A stretch of 64,000 nucleotides of DNA from assembly GCF_000002595.2 (NCBI RefSeq), contig NC_057019.1, positions 5,130,880 through 5,194,879 on the forward strand. Direction: 5' to 3'. This document shows positions 24,301-36,576 of this stretch, in pieces (positions within the stretch are counted from its first letter, which is position 1; each line of letters starts with the position of its first letter). Under the pieces are notes generated by a model that was not told the origin of the DNA, made no database searches, and saw nothing but the letters and a program-made list of their open reading frames with translations. Source of the DNA: Chlamydomonas reinhardtii. Taxonomy: Eukaryota; Chlorophyta; Chlorophyceae; Chlamydomonadales; Chlamydomonadaceae. The position numbers and the translations under genes were made by a program.

Positions 24301-25500
24301 CAGGCAAGAGCCAGAAGGGCCGCCTGGCGGCTCTGGCTCGCTTCAAGAGCGAGCAGGTGCCGCTGCTGCTGGCTACCGACGTGGCGTCGCGCGGCCTGGA
24401 CATCCCGTCCGTGGATGCAGTCATCAACTTTGACCTGCCCATGCTGGCGCGTGACTACGTGCACAGGTGCGCGCGCGCCGATGTTTCCCTCCAAGGAAGG
24501 AGGTGTTGTCGATCATGGAAAGGGTAAAAAGAATCTGGGGTCGTGGAAGCTTGGCGTTGTGTTAGTTCCTTCCCTCAGCCAGCAATTGTGCGTGGACGCT
24601 CGGTAAGCCAGTATTGTGCTTGGGAGGCATCGGCCGTATGCATGTGGTGCATCCTGCTCTGACCTTGTTATATTCGGCCCACCTGCGGCGTCTGTGTCCT
24701 GTCTGGTCGCAGGGTGGGCCGTACCGCCCGCGCGGGCCGGTCCGGCTGGTCTGTGAGTCTGGTGACGCAGTACGATGTGGGTCTGGTGGGCGCCATTGAG
24801 GAACTCATCGGCCACACGCTGGAGCAGCACGTGCTGGAGGAGCAGGAGGTGCTCAAGGGCATCACCAAGGTGGGTGGGGGCACGTGGGTGGGTGGGGGCG
24901 GGGGGGGGGGTGTACACACCAGCCCAAACTGAACCAAACCCGATGCACAAGAGCGAGGAGGAGACCGTCACCTATGCTTTGACATCGGAGCGGCACTCGA
25001 CATTCGTCCCCAACATGCACCGGATTCCCAGCTTCCCAGCAAACCGTATCGCACACCAGTATCGGGGGGAGGGGCAGTGTGGCGCGCATGCCAGGACTCG
25101 CGTGCGGGTGACAGAGGAGAAGGGAGGGCAAGACTGCAAGTTGCATTTCCCGCCGTTCCACACCCGTCGTGCCATGCTCGCCGCACGGCCGTACAACCAG
25201 TCAAATTATTGCCGCGGCTCATCGTGGTTGGTGGGTAAGGGCTGCCTCCACTTGCGCTCATGTATGCGTACCGTCGGCATTCCACCTTGACTCATCGCCA
25301 CGCAATGGTGCTCCCGCGGCCCACAGGTGTACAGCGCAAAGCGGGCTGCCATGCTCCGTGTGGCGGAGGAGGAGGGTCTGGACACGGGCAAGAGCAAGCG
25401 GGTCAAGAAGGCGTCCAAGCAGTTCATGAAGGGCGCTGCGGCGGGCGGCGAGGCCGGTGCGGCGGCAGGAGCAGGTGGTGGCAAGAAGCGGAAGGACTAG
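21311..25500 (+). CDS. DBP8: DEAD-box RNA helicase, DDX49/Dbp8 type
   Basis: Ten exons: 21311-21858, 22176-22236, 22593-22688, 22912-23021, 23368-23482, 23661-23723, 23923-24076, 24304-24466, 24713-24869 and 25327-25500. They give 546 residues in a continuous frame. A disordered N-terminus of about 105 residues precedes the core. Motifs in order: the Q motif region ([10 protein letters not shown]…[11 protein letters not shown]), [35 protein letters not shown], then C-terminal [27 protein letters not shown] and [10 protein letters not shown]. The VTQYD after motif VI and the overall spacing match DDX49/Dbp8, a nucleolar ATPase of small-subunit rRNA processing. The basic C-terminal tail (GGGKKRKD) is a plausible nuclear or nucleolar signal. 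The core looks fully intact. Confidence 0.9.
23040..23114. repeat. (GAG/GGA)n purine tract in helicase intron
   Basis: A long trinucleotide GAG tract directly follows the donor at 23022 in the fourth intron of the DEAD-box gene. It is non-coding in the spliced model. Confidence 0.85.
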
Positions 25501-26575
25501 GCAGCAGTGTGATGAGGGAAGTGCAGGCTGTGTTGCGGTGGGGTGCACGGTGCATTGTGTAGGACCGTAGGCGTGTGGCGCACGTAGCATGAGGTTTGAC
25601 ATTCGAGTATGGGGTGACGGTAGCGGTGATACAATGATCATGGTAAGAAGACTTAGGCCTGTGGATAAGTCACAGGGCCAGCTAGCTGCTTGCGCTCATG
25701 AAAGTCATGGTGGGGGCATCCTTGCACTTTTAACCAATACCAGTACTCTCGTTGAGCTTGTATCGTGCTTGTCTGTTCTCACGGTACCGTGCCAATCTCC
25801 GCGCAGCTCGCCGTGTAGTAGGATAGTCGGTAAAAGACACATCTAGATGCCCCAGGGCGCCGTCCGCGGGGTTATATACTTGTGTGTCGTAGAACTTCCG
25901 TGTTCCGCCCACACGCCGTCCCTTTTCACCACATGCCACGGCGCCCCTTAGTATCAATAGCGCAGCCCATCCCCTCGCAGCCTTGTCTCCATCCGGCAGA
26001 TGAAGTTGTTTTGAAACCGTCGGCCTCAAGACGGGAGAGTAGTGGGCGCATGCCCTTTGGAGAGGGAAAGACCTGCACACGCTGAACAACTCAACCCCAC
26101 GTCCTGTCCGCTACAAAACCTCAGACACTCTACACTGCTCTACGCACTCCACGGCCGGCTAGCGCCCTGCGCCATACCGAGCAAACGCTGCTGATGCTGA
26201 GCATGAACAATTTCATTAGCCGACTACCTAGCCGTGCGACCTTGGCGGTCTCTCAATCTCCATCCACCTGTCGGGTTTGTCAGACTGACGCATGAATCCC
26301 AAAGGCTGCTCACGGAATGCGCCACGCTGCATTGCCTGCCTTACCTAGCTACGTGATCTTGGCCACAAATGCTTATGACTTATGAGGTCCGAGTACTTGA
26401 TGACTGCCACGCTGTGACCCAATAATAGGCCTAGCTAGCAAAGCGCTTGCGCTTCCTTATGATCCCTACGAGTGCTAGGCTAGCCCGGGGCGCGGAAATC
26501 AGTACACACTTGCAACGTGTCTTCAGTAAGCCTCCGCCTTCACGGCCCCTCTGTTATCATCCGTCCCGGTCTATT
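25501..26575. other. Convergent intergenic region, about 1.1 kb
   Basis: It lies between the converging 3' ends of the helicase and the ADP-glucose pyrophosphorylase gene, so it holds both 3' UTRs. No TGTAA signal, repeat or coding region stands out. Confidence 0.35.
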
Positions 26576-29500
26576 TCACATAATGGTCCCGTCCGGCACG
26601 ACCGCCTCACGTGCCAGCACGATAATGCCGTCGCGGACATACATGCCCTGCGTTGGCGCAGCAGCAGGCAGCATGAGGCAAGAGGCAGCAGCGAGCGGCA
26701 GCAGTCAGCGCATGCAAGACTGCGGCAGGCCGCCCTCGGGGAAGATTAACCGAGCCAAGACACGAGCTGAGGGTGTCGGCGTGAGTCCTCTGATCCCAGG
26801 GCACCACACTGTCGGCTGCGGGCTGCGGCCGTGAGTGACGACGGTGGGCTACGTCCCGCACCTCCCCCCCCCCGCCCCCCGGCTGCGCGCCGCTCTGCCC
26901 GGCACCCCGGCTAGCTCCTCACCTGCACTCCACGATCCGCGCTCTCGTACACGCCCTCCTTGTTGACCAGCTGCACGTTCTTGCCCACGCGCACGTTGAG
27001 GTCCAGAATGGCGTTGCGCACGATGCTGCCCTCGCCTGCAGCCCCAGCCGCGCATGTGCGCAATGTTACAGCAAGGCATAGGGGCTCGGTTGGCAGGTGA
27101 GGGCATGGAATGCAGGGTGCGCTGGTGAGGACACTGGGTTGAATGCGGGATGCTCAACAAGCTTCACAAAGATGCTGCGTGGGTGCCCTTCGAGCTGCCC
27201 GGACAGGTGCGGCTGTGCTACGGTACACAAAGCTGCACGCACACACACACACACTCACACAGGCAACATCCGTAAACCGTCGCTTTGCTGCATCGCATAC
27301 ACTGTCTTTGCGCAACGTTTTCCTTGTGCTCTTTAACACACACACACACACACACGCACACGCACACACACACACACACAGCCCGTTGCTGTATCGCATA
27401 CACTGTCTTTGCGCTTTGTCTTCCTTGTGCTCTTTAGCACACAGGACGACAGGGTCGGCAGCGCAGCTGCTACGCACCTATGCCCATGGGCGGGAAGGTG
27501 GGGCCCAGCGGCCGGGGCAGCGGCTTCTCGTGGTCGTAGTGGCTGGCGCCGAACACCACACTGTCCTCAATGGTCACGTTGGGGCCTGCAGCGGTCGGAG
27601 GGGAGGAGGGAGGGAAGAGGGGCTGTGGCTACCAGCCCAAACTAAACCGAACCCAGGGGAGGGAGTGGGGCGGGCGGCGACTGGGTGGATGCAAAAGAGG
27701 ATAAAGATTGTGTCCCAACCGGCGCGTCTACCGGTGCCAACAGGTGGCGCCTGGCGTGCCACACGGCATACGGGTAGCGTGTCGAGCGCTTCCCTTGTCG
27801 TTCCTTAGCACACACGGTATGCGCTACGTGATATGCAGCCATGGCTCCCCAGCCCTAGCCCGCCCAACATGCGTCCCAACCCAGCCCCCATCCCTCAGCC
27901 GCACCGATGATGCTGCGGCTGCCGATGACGCTGTTGCGGATGTCGCTCCTGTTCACGATGCAGCCGGCGCTCACCAGCGCGCCGCTCACACGCGAGTGCA
28001 TCATCTGGCTGGCGGGGATGGTCAGCGGGAACCTGGGTACCGGGCAGCGGGTGCGAGGGTGGGCAGGGGTGTGTGTGTATGTGTGTGTGGGGCTGAGCAA
28101 GTGATCTGCGAGAGCTTGGCGCCAGCACGAGAGGGGCTACGCAGCGGGGTGAGGAGCAGGTCGCACAGTGACATAATGAAGTGGCATCTCGCAGCAAGTA
28201 CAATCACAAAGTTCTTATCGTGCCTGTGTGACCCAGCAAGTGTCTACAGTCCCGGCACACCCACTTGAAGAAAGGCGAGTTGATGGGGGCGTTGAAGGAG
28301 ATGGAGGGCGGGTCGCTGAGCAGCGACATATTGGCGGCGTAAAAGTCGCCCACACTGCCGCCCACATCAGCCCAGTAGCCGGGCAAGCGGTAGGCGTGCA
28401 CCTGGGTGGCGACGGGGAGGGAACCCGGAGGGGAGGGCACCCCGAGGGGTAGGGCGTTGCAAGTGCGTATCGTGAAGCGGGGTGGCGGGGCAGCGTTGGA
28501 TTGCACTGACGGGCTGGGTGACGCTGTGGGTCGGTCACGGCATACCCAGGACGTCTATTTTGCGTGGGTGTGCTGCACGCACCTTGACACCCTCCCGGAT
28601 GAGTTCCGGGATGATCTGACGGCCAAAGTCCTGCATCTTGAAGTGCCGCTTCAGGGCCTCTGATAGCACCGAGCGCCTGTGCCCACAACAAATAAAGTAA
28701 GGAGAATGGAACGGCGCAGTGACGAGTAGTGCAGGCAGGATGCTTGGGAGCGCATACGGGAAATGCAGGTCTGGCAGGAAGACCCTCGTCCCACACACAC
28801 AGCGTGCGAGCACCTCGGCCCCGGCCCCTTTGCAGTGCCCACTTGAAGATGTAGATGCCGCAACTGCCCACATAGCCGGTAGTCCCGGGGCGAGTCTCCG
28901 TCTCGTCCACAGACGTCTGCAGGCCGGCAGGCGGGCAGGCAGACAGGCAGGCAGCCGCACATCAGCAAAGCAGCGGGAGCGGCGGACGGGAAGCGGTCGC
29001 CATCGTGTCGGCACTGATGGCACCCAACACGCCGCCGACGCAGGGCGACATCCGCCAACCGCCGCAACCCACAACCGCTTCATCATCGCGCTGCCACCAC
29101 CCACCATCGTGTCCAGCACCACGCGCCCGCCGCCGCCGCCTCCCATGCGCGCGCCGCCCTTGGCCGCGCCGGCCGACAGGCGGCCCAGCGGCCCGCTGCC
29201 GCGCGACGCCAGGGTGGTCTGCATGCGCCGCCTGGCCTGCTGACGCAGCGCCTCCTGCATAGGGGTAATACATTCATGGTTAGCTGAGATACTGGTCGAC
29301 GGTAGGCAATCTTTGGGGAACAGTAAGCGTTCCCTGCATAGAGGAAGAGGCGAGCAGCGCGCAGTGCGACAGAGCCGTATGCAGACACTGACATGGTGCG
29401 CGTGCCGGCCAACAAAAGAGGTGGTGGAGCGTGGCAGAGCGCCACACCATGATGCTGGGCCTTGGGCCAGCAGTGACCAAATGACAGAACACGTCCTGTC

Positions 29501-31892
29501 GCATGACCATTCCTTGGCACTTGGGACCTATATGTTGGGCTCGGGCATCCTGCGTCTGCTCTCCTAACAACCATATCACGCACCTCTGTGGGCATCATGA
29601 AGGGCCGCATCTCGTCGTCGCTCATCGCCAGCTCCGGTAGCTCCGAGGCGGAGGGCTTCTCAGAAAATGTCTTGATGCGGTTCTGGGCGTCCAGCTGCGT
29701 TTGCATTCGCAAGTTCGGGCGTTGAACACACAGCAACGCAAGGCGATTAGGCAGCTTTGCGTGACAGTGGCGGGCGGATTGGCGTTGTGGCAGCATCCCG
29801 TGACTTCCTCTTCACGAGCTCTCGCAGGCAGCTGTCTGCGCCATTCCCTTGCGCGCTCGGCGTTGCCGGGCATTCCCCCGGCCTTACCTTGACAACGCCC
29901 AGGCGGCAGGCCTGCTCGCCGCTGACGGGCCGGCACACGATTGTGAGGTCGGCTCCGGTGCTGCGGTGGTAGGCGATGATGGGCGTGTAGTCAGCGCTGT
30001 ACACGTGGTCACCTGGGGGTGAGAGGGGTTTCAGGGGCGGGAATGGAGCTCGGCGGCGCGCCGTCACCAGACCAGGCGGAGCGCGGTTCCGAGTCTGTGA
30101 GCCCACAAGACGTGCGGCCAAGTGAAGTGCGCTGAGGCGGCGTCGCGCTGCCGACACAGGGTGACCAGAAGCGCCCTGTCAAAGTCGGTGAACGCCAGAG
30201 CTGCACCCTTGGGAGCTGCCGCGAACACCCCGCCGCATAGCCACCTGGAGCTTGCCTTCCCCCTCGCTCCCGCCACCCTCCCCTCCCTCCATCCTTCGTG
30301 CCACCGTATCTGACCCGGCAGGCCGGCAGTACCCCTGAAGTACCCCCTCGCTCGCGCACCACCGTGTCTCACCCGGCAGAATCATGATGTCCTCGATGAA
30401 CCTGTTCTTGGAGTTGGAGTCGAAGTAGCTCATGAATTGCCGCACGCAGCCCGCAGTGCCCGTCACCCAATTCTGAGAGTCGGGCGACTGCGGGGCCCAA
30501 GGGGCCGGTGCGGGGGGTGGTGGTGGAAGGGAACCGGGGAAGTCAGAAGAGAGGCGAAAGGGCGGGAATGGGATGCAAAGGGACCCGGGGGTATGGACGG
30601 GCCGGGAGGCACTTTACGAACGGACGTGCGGGGGTGTGCGTGCCCTGCTATTTGCGCCGGCCGCTGCAGCAACATTGTTACGTTGAGAGAGGCTGCATGT
30701 TGTCCGACATCACAGACCCAGCCGCACACATGAACGGGCGGTCAGCCACGTACCATGGAGTTGGCCACCACCTCAATGTAACCGTCGCCACCTGTAGGTA
30801 AGCATGAGGTGCACCAGCCGAAGCCGCAGCTTCATTAGTCGAGCTCTCAATCGTTGGCAGTTGGAGAGGCAGCACTTGTTTGTTGGGGACGGCTTATGGC
30901 TCTGCCAGTGTCTTTTATCTCCCGACGCGGACCCTGGCCCGCCGGGCCCAGCCCGCTCTACCCACCGTACGGCACGCCACCAGACATGTCGTAAGTCCGC
31001 TGGAGGTGCCGGTTCAGCGAATAGCTGCAGGCAAGGATTGGAGGGGATGGCGGCGGTGGCGGTAGTGTTTCGGGCGGCTCTAGGAGGAATGAGTTTGAAA
31101 TCCGCTCACCCCTGGTGTGCCGTGTGCATGTACACGGCGCAGGCCAACCCTCACTGCCGTCCCGTCCCCTGCGCCTGTCGCTCAGCGGAGCGCTCCCCGC
31201 ACACCACCCCGCAGCCCCTCTCTTCCGCACAGCCGCAAAATACCGGCCTCACCTGTTGAAGGCGGTGAGGATGTGGATCTTATTGATTCCGCTGTTGAGC
31301 ATGTTGCTCATCAAAAGGTCGATGATGCGGTAAGCGCCGCCGAACGGCACAGCCCTGCCGGGTTTCCAGAGTTCCAGGAGTGAGACGTGGAAGAACGGGT
31401 ACTCATCACTGGTAGCCCCACTCACGGAAGCGTGCGGTATTGCGTCAGCGGGAACAGGCGCCGGCTGTCCGACTCGCCACCTCCTAGCACCACAGCCGTG
31501 AGATTGCCGCGTGGCCAGATGGAGAGCGAGCTGCGAGAAAGTTCGGGGTCGCCGAAACTGCCCGAGTGCTCGCCCAGCCCAGTTCCTGGGGTTGCAGCAC
31601 CCCCGCTGCCCAGCCCGCTGCTGCCGCTGGCGCCGCCCATGTCGCCGCTCCAGCGCTCCTGGAACTGCTGCAACTGCTTCATGTACAGACCCGGCCGGCG
31701 GGGATCAGGCAGGCCGCCCGGGCGCAGGATGGCGTCGCCGAGTGAAGGCGTGCATGGGCCATCCCCGTTGGTCGAAGCGTTACAGACGTGTACGCGGCGT
31801 GTGCGCACAAACGGGCGACACGGTGCATGAGGAGCTGCTTGCGTGCCGGCCCGCCCTGGAGCTCGCGCTTCCGAGAAGCGCTGCTTTTGCAT
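26576..31892 (-). CDS. Divergent plastid ADP-glucose pyrophosphorylase (large-subunit-like)
   Basis: Fifteen exons leftwards: 31892-31426, 31354-31253, 31024-30966, 30791-30754, 30487-30373, 30012-29888, 29694-29584, 29254-29105, 28916-28843, 28676-28583, 28401-28265, 28032-27905, 27585-27478, 27035-26923, 26647-26576; 630 residues, all in phase. The first 40 residues are Arg/Ala-rich and end near VHVCNAS, like a plastid transit peptide. Nucleotidyltransferase landmarks follow: VVLGGG…[65 protein letters not shown], then the beta-helix ([10 protein letters not shown]) and VVPDGTIM. The family makes ADP-glucose for starch. Deviations: [10 protein letters not shown] for GGGx[12 protein letters not shown] for GTADAVRQ, and a Gly-rich 50-residue insert from exon 8. 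These suggest a regulatory or weakly active paralogue. Confidence 0.85.
27240..27445. repeat. CA-repeat cluster with duplicated 3'-intron-like module
   Basis: In the intron 27036-27477. Two copies of CGCATACACTGTCTTTGCGC are followed by a TTCCTTGTGCTCTTTAACAC-like block and (CA)n, at 27292-27350 and 27394-27442. They read antisense to the host gene. Confidence 0.75.
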
Positions 31893-33061
31893 TCTATGCA
31901 GGCTTCCGACAGCCCCTCAAGTCCAGTGCGTCTCTGTATCGAGCAGAAACTGTATCGATTCTGCAAGACAAGGATCTGAAGAGTAGTCCCTCGGGTGTAT
32001 GCGTGCAGGCCCTGCTGCTAGACAAGCACAAAGGTGTTGCAAATCGGTCAACGTGTTTGTGTCGGTTCAGGGTATTGCCTTGACAGGTTATAATATTGCT
32101 TTGACCGGTTCATAAGACAGCACTCGTGTAGCACTGTCACGCCGATGTGGCCTGCTCAACCGACGATGCGGCGCCGGAACGCCTGGCTGCCCCTGGCCAG
32201 TCCAGCGTGGTGTGCCACGGCAACCAACGAGGATGGCACCGGGTTGACAAATACTGCACAGAGGTTACATGAGTTGAGCAGTACGCCAGTACTTGCTCTA
32301 CTGCAAATAACTCAGCGTCCACCTGCGTCCGTGCCTACGTCAATCTGCGTCCACAGCTCGGTGGCCACGCCGGCACTTCCCAGCACGTTGCCCCTGGGAC
32401 CTTGTTTGTGCCGCCCCCTCCCTGTACCATCGCCATGAACGCCGTCAAATCATCTTAGTGATAGGTAAAAAATACACGGGTTGCGATCTGTAAGAGCACG
32501 CTGCTGTGCGTGCAGCGTGCCCCCACCCACTCAGACGCCAACACTTCTATCCAAAGTTTTATCCATCGTGTGTTTGTTCAGGTGTGCTGCATTCCCGCAA
32601 CGTTATTCGGTACATACGTCTGGCTCCTTCCAAAGGAAGTCGCAGACCGTGTCTATAAATCAGGCTCCGAGGTCCTACCTAGTACCTACGCATACACACA
32701 TCACTGGCGCCGCGGCAACTGACCTGTCACGCAAGCTGTCACGGCAAAGGGTAACCGCACAACCCAAGTCCAAGCCCAAGTCCAAGCCCAAGTCCAAGCC
32801 CCACACCTACAAACAAAGCCTTTTCTCATCTTTATCGCTTGCCGCTCGTAGCGTGTGTCCAAATCAAACGTGGTCACTAGTCACCATTATGCCAACCTAG
32901 CTGCACACCGCGAACCAAGCTTCGCACGCGCTTATGTCCTCTCCCTCAATTCACCCCTTCCTCCAGTCCTTCACCTCGTACGGCGCGGCACGCCCCGCAT
33001 CACCACACGCCTCGCCACGCGAGCCACGCGACATCCGCAGCCGCCACACACAAGCACTCGC
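31893..33061. other. Intergenic region, about 1.2 kb
   Basis: Upstream of the ADP-glucose pyrophosphorylase gene and downstream of the SEC14 gene. About 32762-32800 holds a short tandem repeat of AAGTCCAAGCCC. No gene is seen. Confidence 0.35.
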
Positions 33062-35546
33062 TTATACAGTGCCTGTGGCAATGGCCTGCGGCAGCAGCAG
33101 CTCTGGCCGCGCGTTGAGCGTGTGCAGAAACGCCGGCGTGCCCCAGTAGTTGTGCGGCAGGCGGCCCGCCTCCTCCGCAAGCACGTGTGGCTGGTAGGGC
33201 CCGCCGCAGTGGTGGCTGCTGCCGGTGCTGTTGGTGTCCGACGGCGACGGCGACGGCGCGGATGGTGCCGCTGCCGCTGCCGCGCTGGAGTCCGCCGTCA
33301 CACTGGCCGCGTGCGCGTCGGCACCGCTGCTGCTGCCGGACTTGTGTGCGTGCTGGTGCGCGGAGTGGTGTTGGTGTTGGTGGTGCGCGTGCGCCGTGGG
33401 CAGCTGCAGGGCCAGGTGGCCGTGGTGGCACAGCGCGTGCTCGCCGCCGCTGCACAGCTCGCCGGACAGCACCTGCTGGTGAAGACTGTAGTAGTTGTAC
33501 GGCTTGAGAGGCACCTGTATCAGGGCATCCAGGCACCCACAAGAAGGGTTGGAAGGCGGTCAGGCGAGCACGCCTTCAAGTGAACCCGCTTACATGGCTC
33601 GTTACCCGAACGCCTGCTGGCCCCACCCGAAGTATTCCACTCACGGACGCCCTCGCGCACGCACCTTGGCCTTGTCGCGGTTCTCCGCCATCTCGCGCAG
33701 CAGCCAGGCCGTGGTGACCGGGTCAAAGTGCTGCTCCATCTCCGCCTTGAGCAGCGAGCCCTTGCCACCGCCGGCCTTGAAGTCAAAGGGCAGGAAGCGG
33801 ATCTTCTTGTAGGTCTTGGGGTCCACAAACGACTGGATGGCCTTCCACAGCAGCCCGAACAGCGACGGCGCGTCCACAATCATGAACATGCCCAGCCGCT
33901 CCGGATAGTGTTCGGCGCTGATGTCCAGGAACAGCTGAGAGTGAGAGGGTGCGGGGGTAACATGGTGAGTGAGGGCGAGGGCGGAACGGGTTGGAGGAGG
34001 GGATGAGACAGGGTGAACAACAGCGCAGCGCTGGGGAAGAGGGACGGAAGAAACAGGACCGAGTGAGGCTGGCTGAGGACGGCGTGCCACCACCACCATG
34101 AAACACATACACCCATACGGCAGGATCGAAGGCTGGGCCATTGCGGCCATTGCCTGCCTACCTTGGCCAGCTTGGGGTTGACGTCCGCCATGCCGAAGCC
34201 CTTGAAGTCGCACACCCAGATCCACTGCTCCACACCCGGCGGCATGCATTTGATGGCCTGGCGTGCAATCCGAGGCAGCAGCGAGGGCAGCGAGGGCAGT
34301 GAGGGCAGGCATGCGAGGTAGGTGCCGGCAACAGGGAAGAAAGGCAGCGCGGCGCAATGTTGGGCGACACGGGTGGCATTCTTGCGGAGCCACTCTATCC
34401 AGCAACGCACACCAGCAACGCCTGCCATATCACGTTTCCCAGCCAGCCAGTCGGTCGCTCTCCACGCCCTGCCCTCATCATCCAAACAAACACTTACCCA
34501 CTCAAAGGTCTGGATCATGTGCGCCTTGTTGTCCTCGAAGACCTTGTTGGTGGGGTTTGCCAGGCAGCTGTAGATGATGGGCCGCCCGTCCGCTGCGTAG
34601 CCGCACAGGTGCATGTAGTGCGAGCGCGGGTCGCGCACGCAGGCGCGGCACACCACCTGCTCCGGCCGCACGGACGCGCGCCAGGCACACGTGGCGTTCA
34701 GGCGCTTGACGGACTGCGGGGCGCCAGGTAAACGTGCGGTGGGGGCAGCGGGAGGAGGGGGGGGAGGGGAGGAGGGGAGGAGGGGAGGGGGGCGGGAAGG
34801 GGAGGGTCAGGGAGGGCGGAAGAGTAAAGGGCATGGTTCCCTGCCGCAGGCGTGCGTGACCTGGAGTCTTTAGGGTATCAGCTGGCACCTGTGTAAAGCC
34901 TTGAAAGCAAGTCGAGCACCCTTAACACCCAAGCCATGCATGCCACAGCCACTGCCGTAGCCACTGCTGGCGCTGCCCCATAAATCCTGGACACAATAGC
35001 CCGGCGATGTCTGTTGACGGCAAGCGAGGCCTTCACAACTCACCAATGCGAGATTGCCGCCAGTGGCCCGGATGAAGCGTCGCACCGTTGCGTCGTCAGC
35101 GCTGGCCGCGCACACGTCGCAGTGCGCCCGAACATACTTAATCTGCTCCTCCGTCACATCGCTGCTCGCCTCGCTGACGGTCGTGGAGGCCGAGGCGAGC
35201 ACGCTGCTGGCCTGGGGGCTAAATGCGTCATCCGTGACGCTGGCGTCACTTGCCTCGCTGGAGGGGCGGGATGTTGCCAATACCTGGGGGGAGACCAGAC
35301 AGGGGGTCGGCACTATATTACGTCCCTTGGGGGGCAGCCGCGGGCGTATGCACTAGGCCCTGTCATGTGAGCCAGGGTGTGAAGATTGTAGGCTCGATGC
35401 GTCGCAACGGCCCAAATGCTTGCGGAAGGCGCAGATGACGAGGCGCGCGCAGTGCAGGCATGAACCTTGAGAGGACGAGCGTCAATTTGACGCTGCTAGT
35501 TGGCGCGACCACCCATCTAGAGAGAACATGAGCTTACTTGATTCAT
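33062..35546 (-). CDS. SEC14/CRAL-TRIO lipid-transfer protein with His-rich C-terminus
   Basis: Six exons leftwards: 35546-35538, 35283-35044, 34713-34498, 34257-34162, 33934-33665 and 33514-33062, about 427 residues. An N-terminal Ser/Ala-rich part precedes a CRAL-TRIO-N-like helix (DDATVRRFIRATGGNLAL). The lipid-binding domain follows, with hallmark segments IIYSCLANP, EQWIWVCDFKGFGMADVNPKLAK, the SEC14 core HYPERLGMFMIVDAPSLFGLLW and FVDPKTYKKIRFL. Such proteins exchange phosphatidylinositol or other lipids between membranes in the cytosol. The last exon adds about 150 residues with a strongly His-rich stretch and Ser/Ala runs. The start is a tiny three-codon exon (M-N-Q) with a GTAAGC donor; it fits phase but is the weakest part of the model. 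Confidence 0.82.
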
Positions 35547-36576
35547 AATGGGGTCTGGTCCTGGCGTTTAGAGACGGCTGGCTCGCGCACTGCAACGGGC
35601 GAATGCGCTGCGCAACGTAGGCGAGCGGCAAGACGCTGGTTCGCAGCTGGGCGTTTAATGAAAGCTAATGTGGACTGAGACAGTTGAGCCTTGTGCGCGG
35701 TCTGGCAGCTCGAGGTAAGACAACTTTGTGCAGCTCGACAAAAGAATGTTGGCTTGAGATGCACGCTCGCAAGGTGTATGATGCTTGCAGTGTAAGTATA
35801 GGTCTGGCGCTGGGGGCCTTCTGCCCGTGTGCATGACGGGTCAATCGAAAGCGAGTAGCGGACCCTGCCTGGGCCTTGGGGAAGTCGGGCCGTCGGTTAG
35901 TTCCTCACAGTCGCAAAGTTCTTTGTCCAATTGAATGTTCGCCTGTGTAATGGACCACGCCTGGTGACTTTGCGCGTAATATTGTGCACGATGACGCCCT
36001 ATTAGCTAGGGCCCACACCCCTGTTTACACGCGATGATGCGCACTCCTCGCCAACACATGATAATAATGACGTTTTGTGCGGATGCAATGCATTTCCGTA
36101 AATCGCCATAGGTTGCACAGCAGGCCTGATGGGCTCGGAAGCGCCCCCATCGGGCCCCCGCGTGGACTCTTGCCGGGCTATGTAGTATAGAGCAGTGGTT
36201 TGGTAGTTGATCGACCGATTCCGCAAGCCGCGGCTAACCGTTTTGCGGTAACCGTGCAACCGTTTGCGACGCTCGTTACGCGTGCTGCTCAGCGTGCTGC
36301 CTCCAGCATCGCCAACTCTAAATGTATACTTTGAATGCGTGCCCGTCTCTCGTTGGGGGTACCCTCGGGCATAAATTAGGGAACTTGCGGGGGGGGAGGG
36401 GTAAACCCGCCGTGTCAACCCGAACCCGTAATTCAACCAGTCTGCGCCAGGCCATTGCCCAGATTGATGTCCATCCAACACCTCGCTACTGCAGTAGTGG
36501 CCTCCTTGCAATGTTAGCTAGGCTTCTGCTCTGTATAAAAAGCACTGCACATTGCCGGGCGACTCAACTTTGCAGG
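35547..36576. other. Divergent intergenic region (SEC14 / thioesterase)
   Basis: About 1 kb between divergent starts. It contains a TATA-like site close to the thioesterase start. No gene is seen; open frames here lack coding character. Confidence 0.4.
36534..36541 (+). promoter_or_regulatory. TATA-like box of the thioesterase gene
   Basis: TATAAAAA lies 36 bp before the ATG at 36577, which would imply a very short 5' UTR. Confidence 0.4.

Noticed and set aside
36002-36511. 169-codon open frame on the minus strand
   Set aside because: It has no family features or introns and lies in AT-richer intergenic DNA before the thioesterase promoter.
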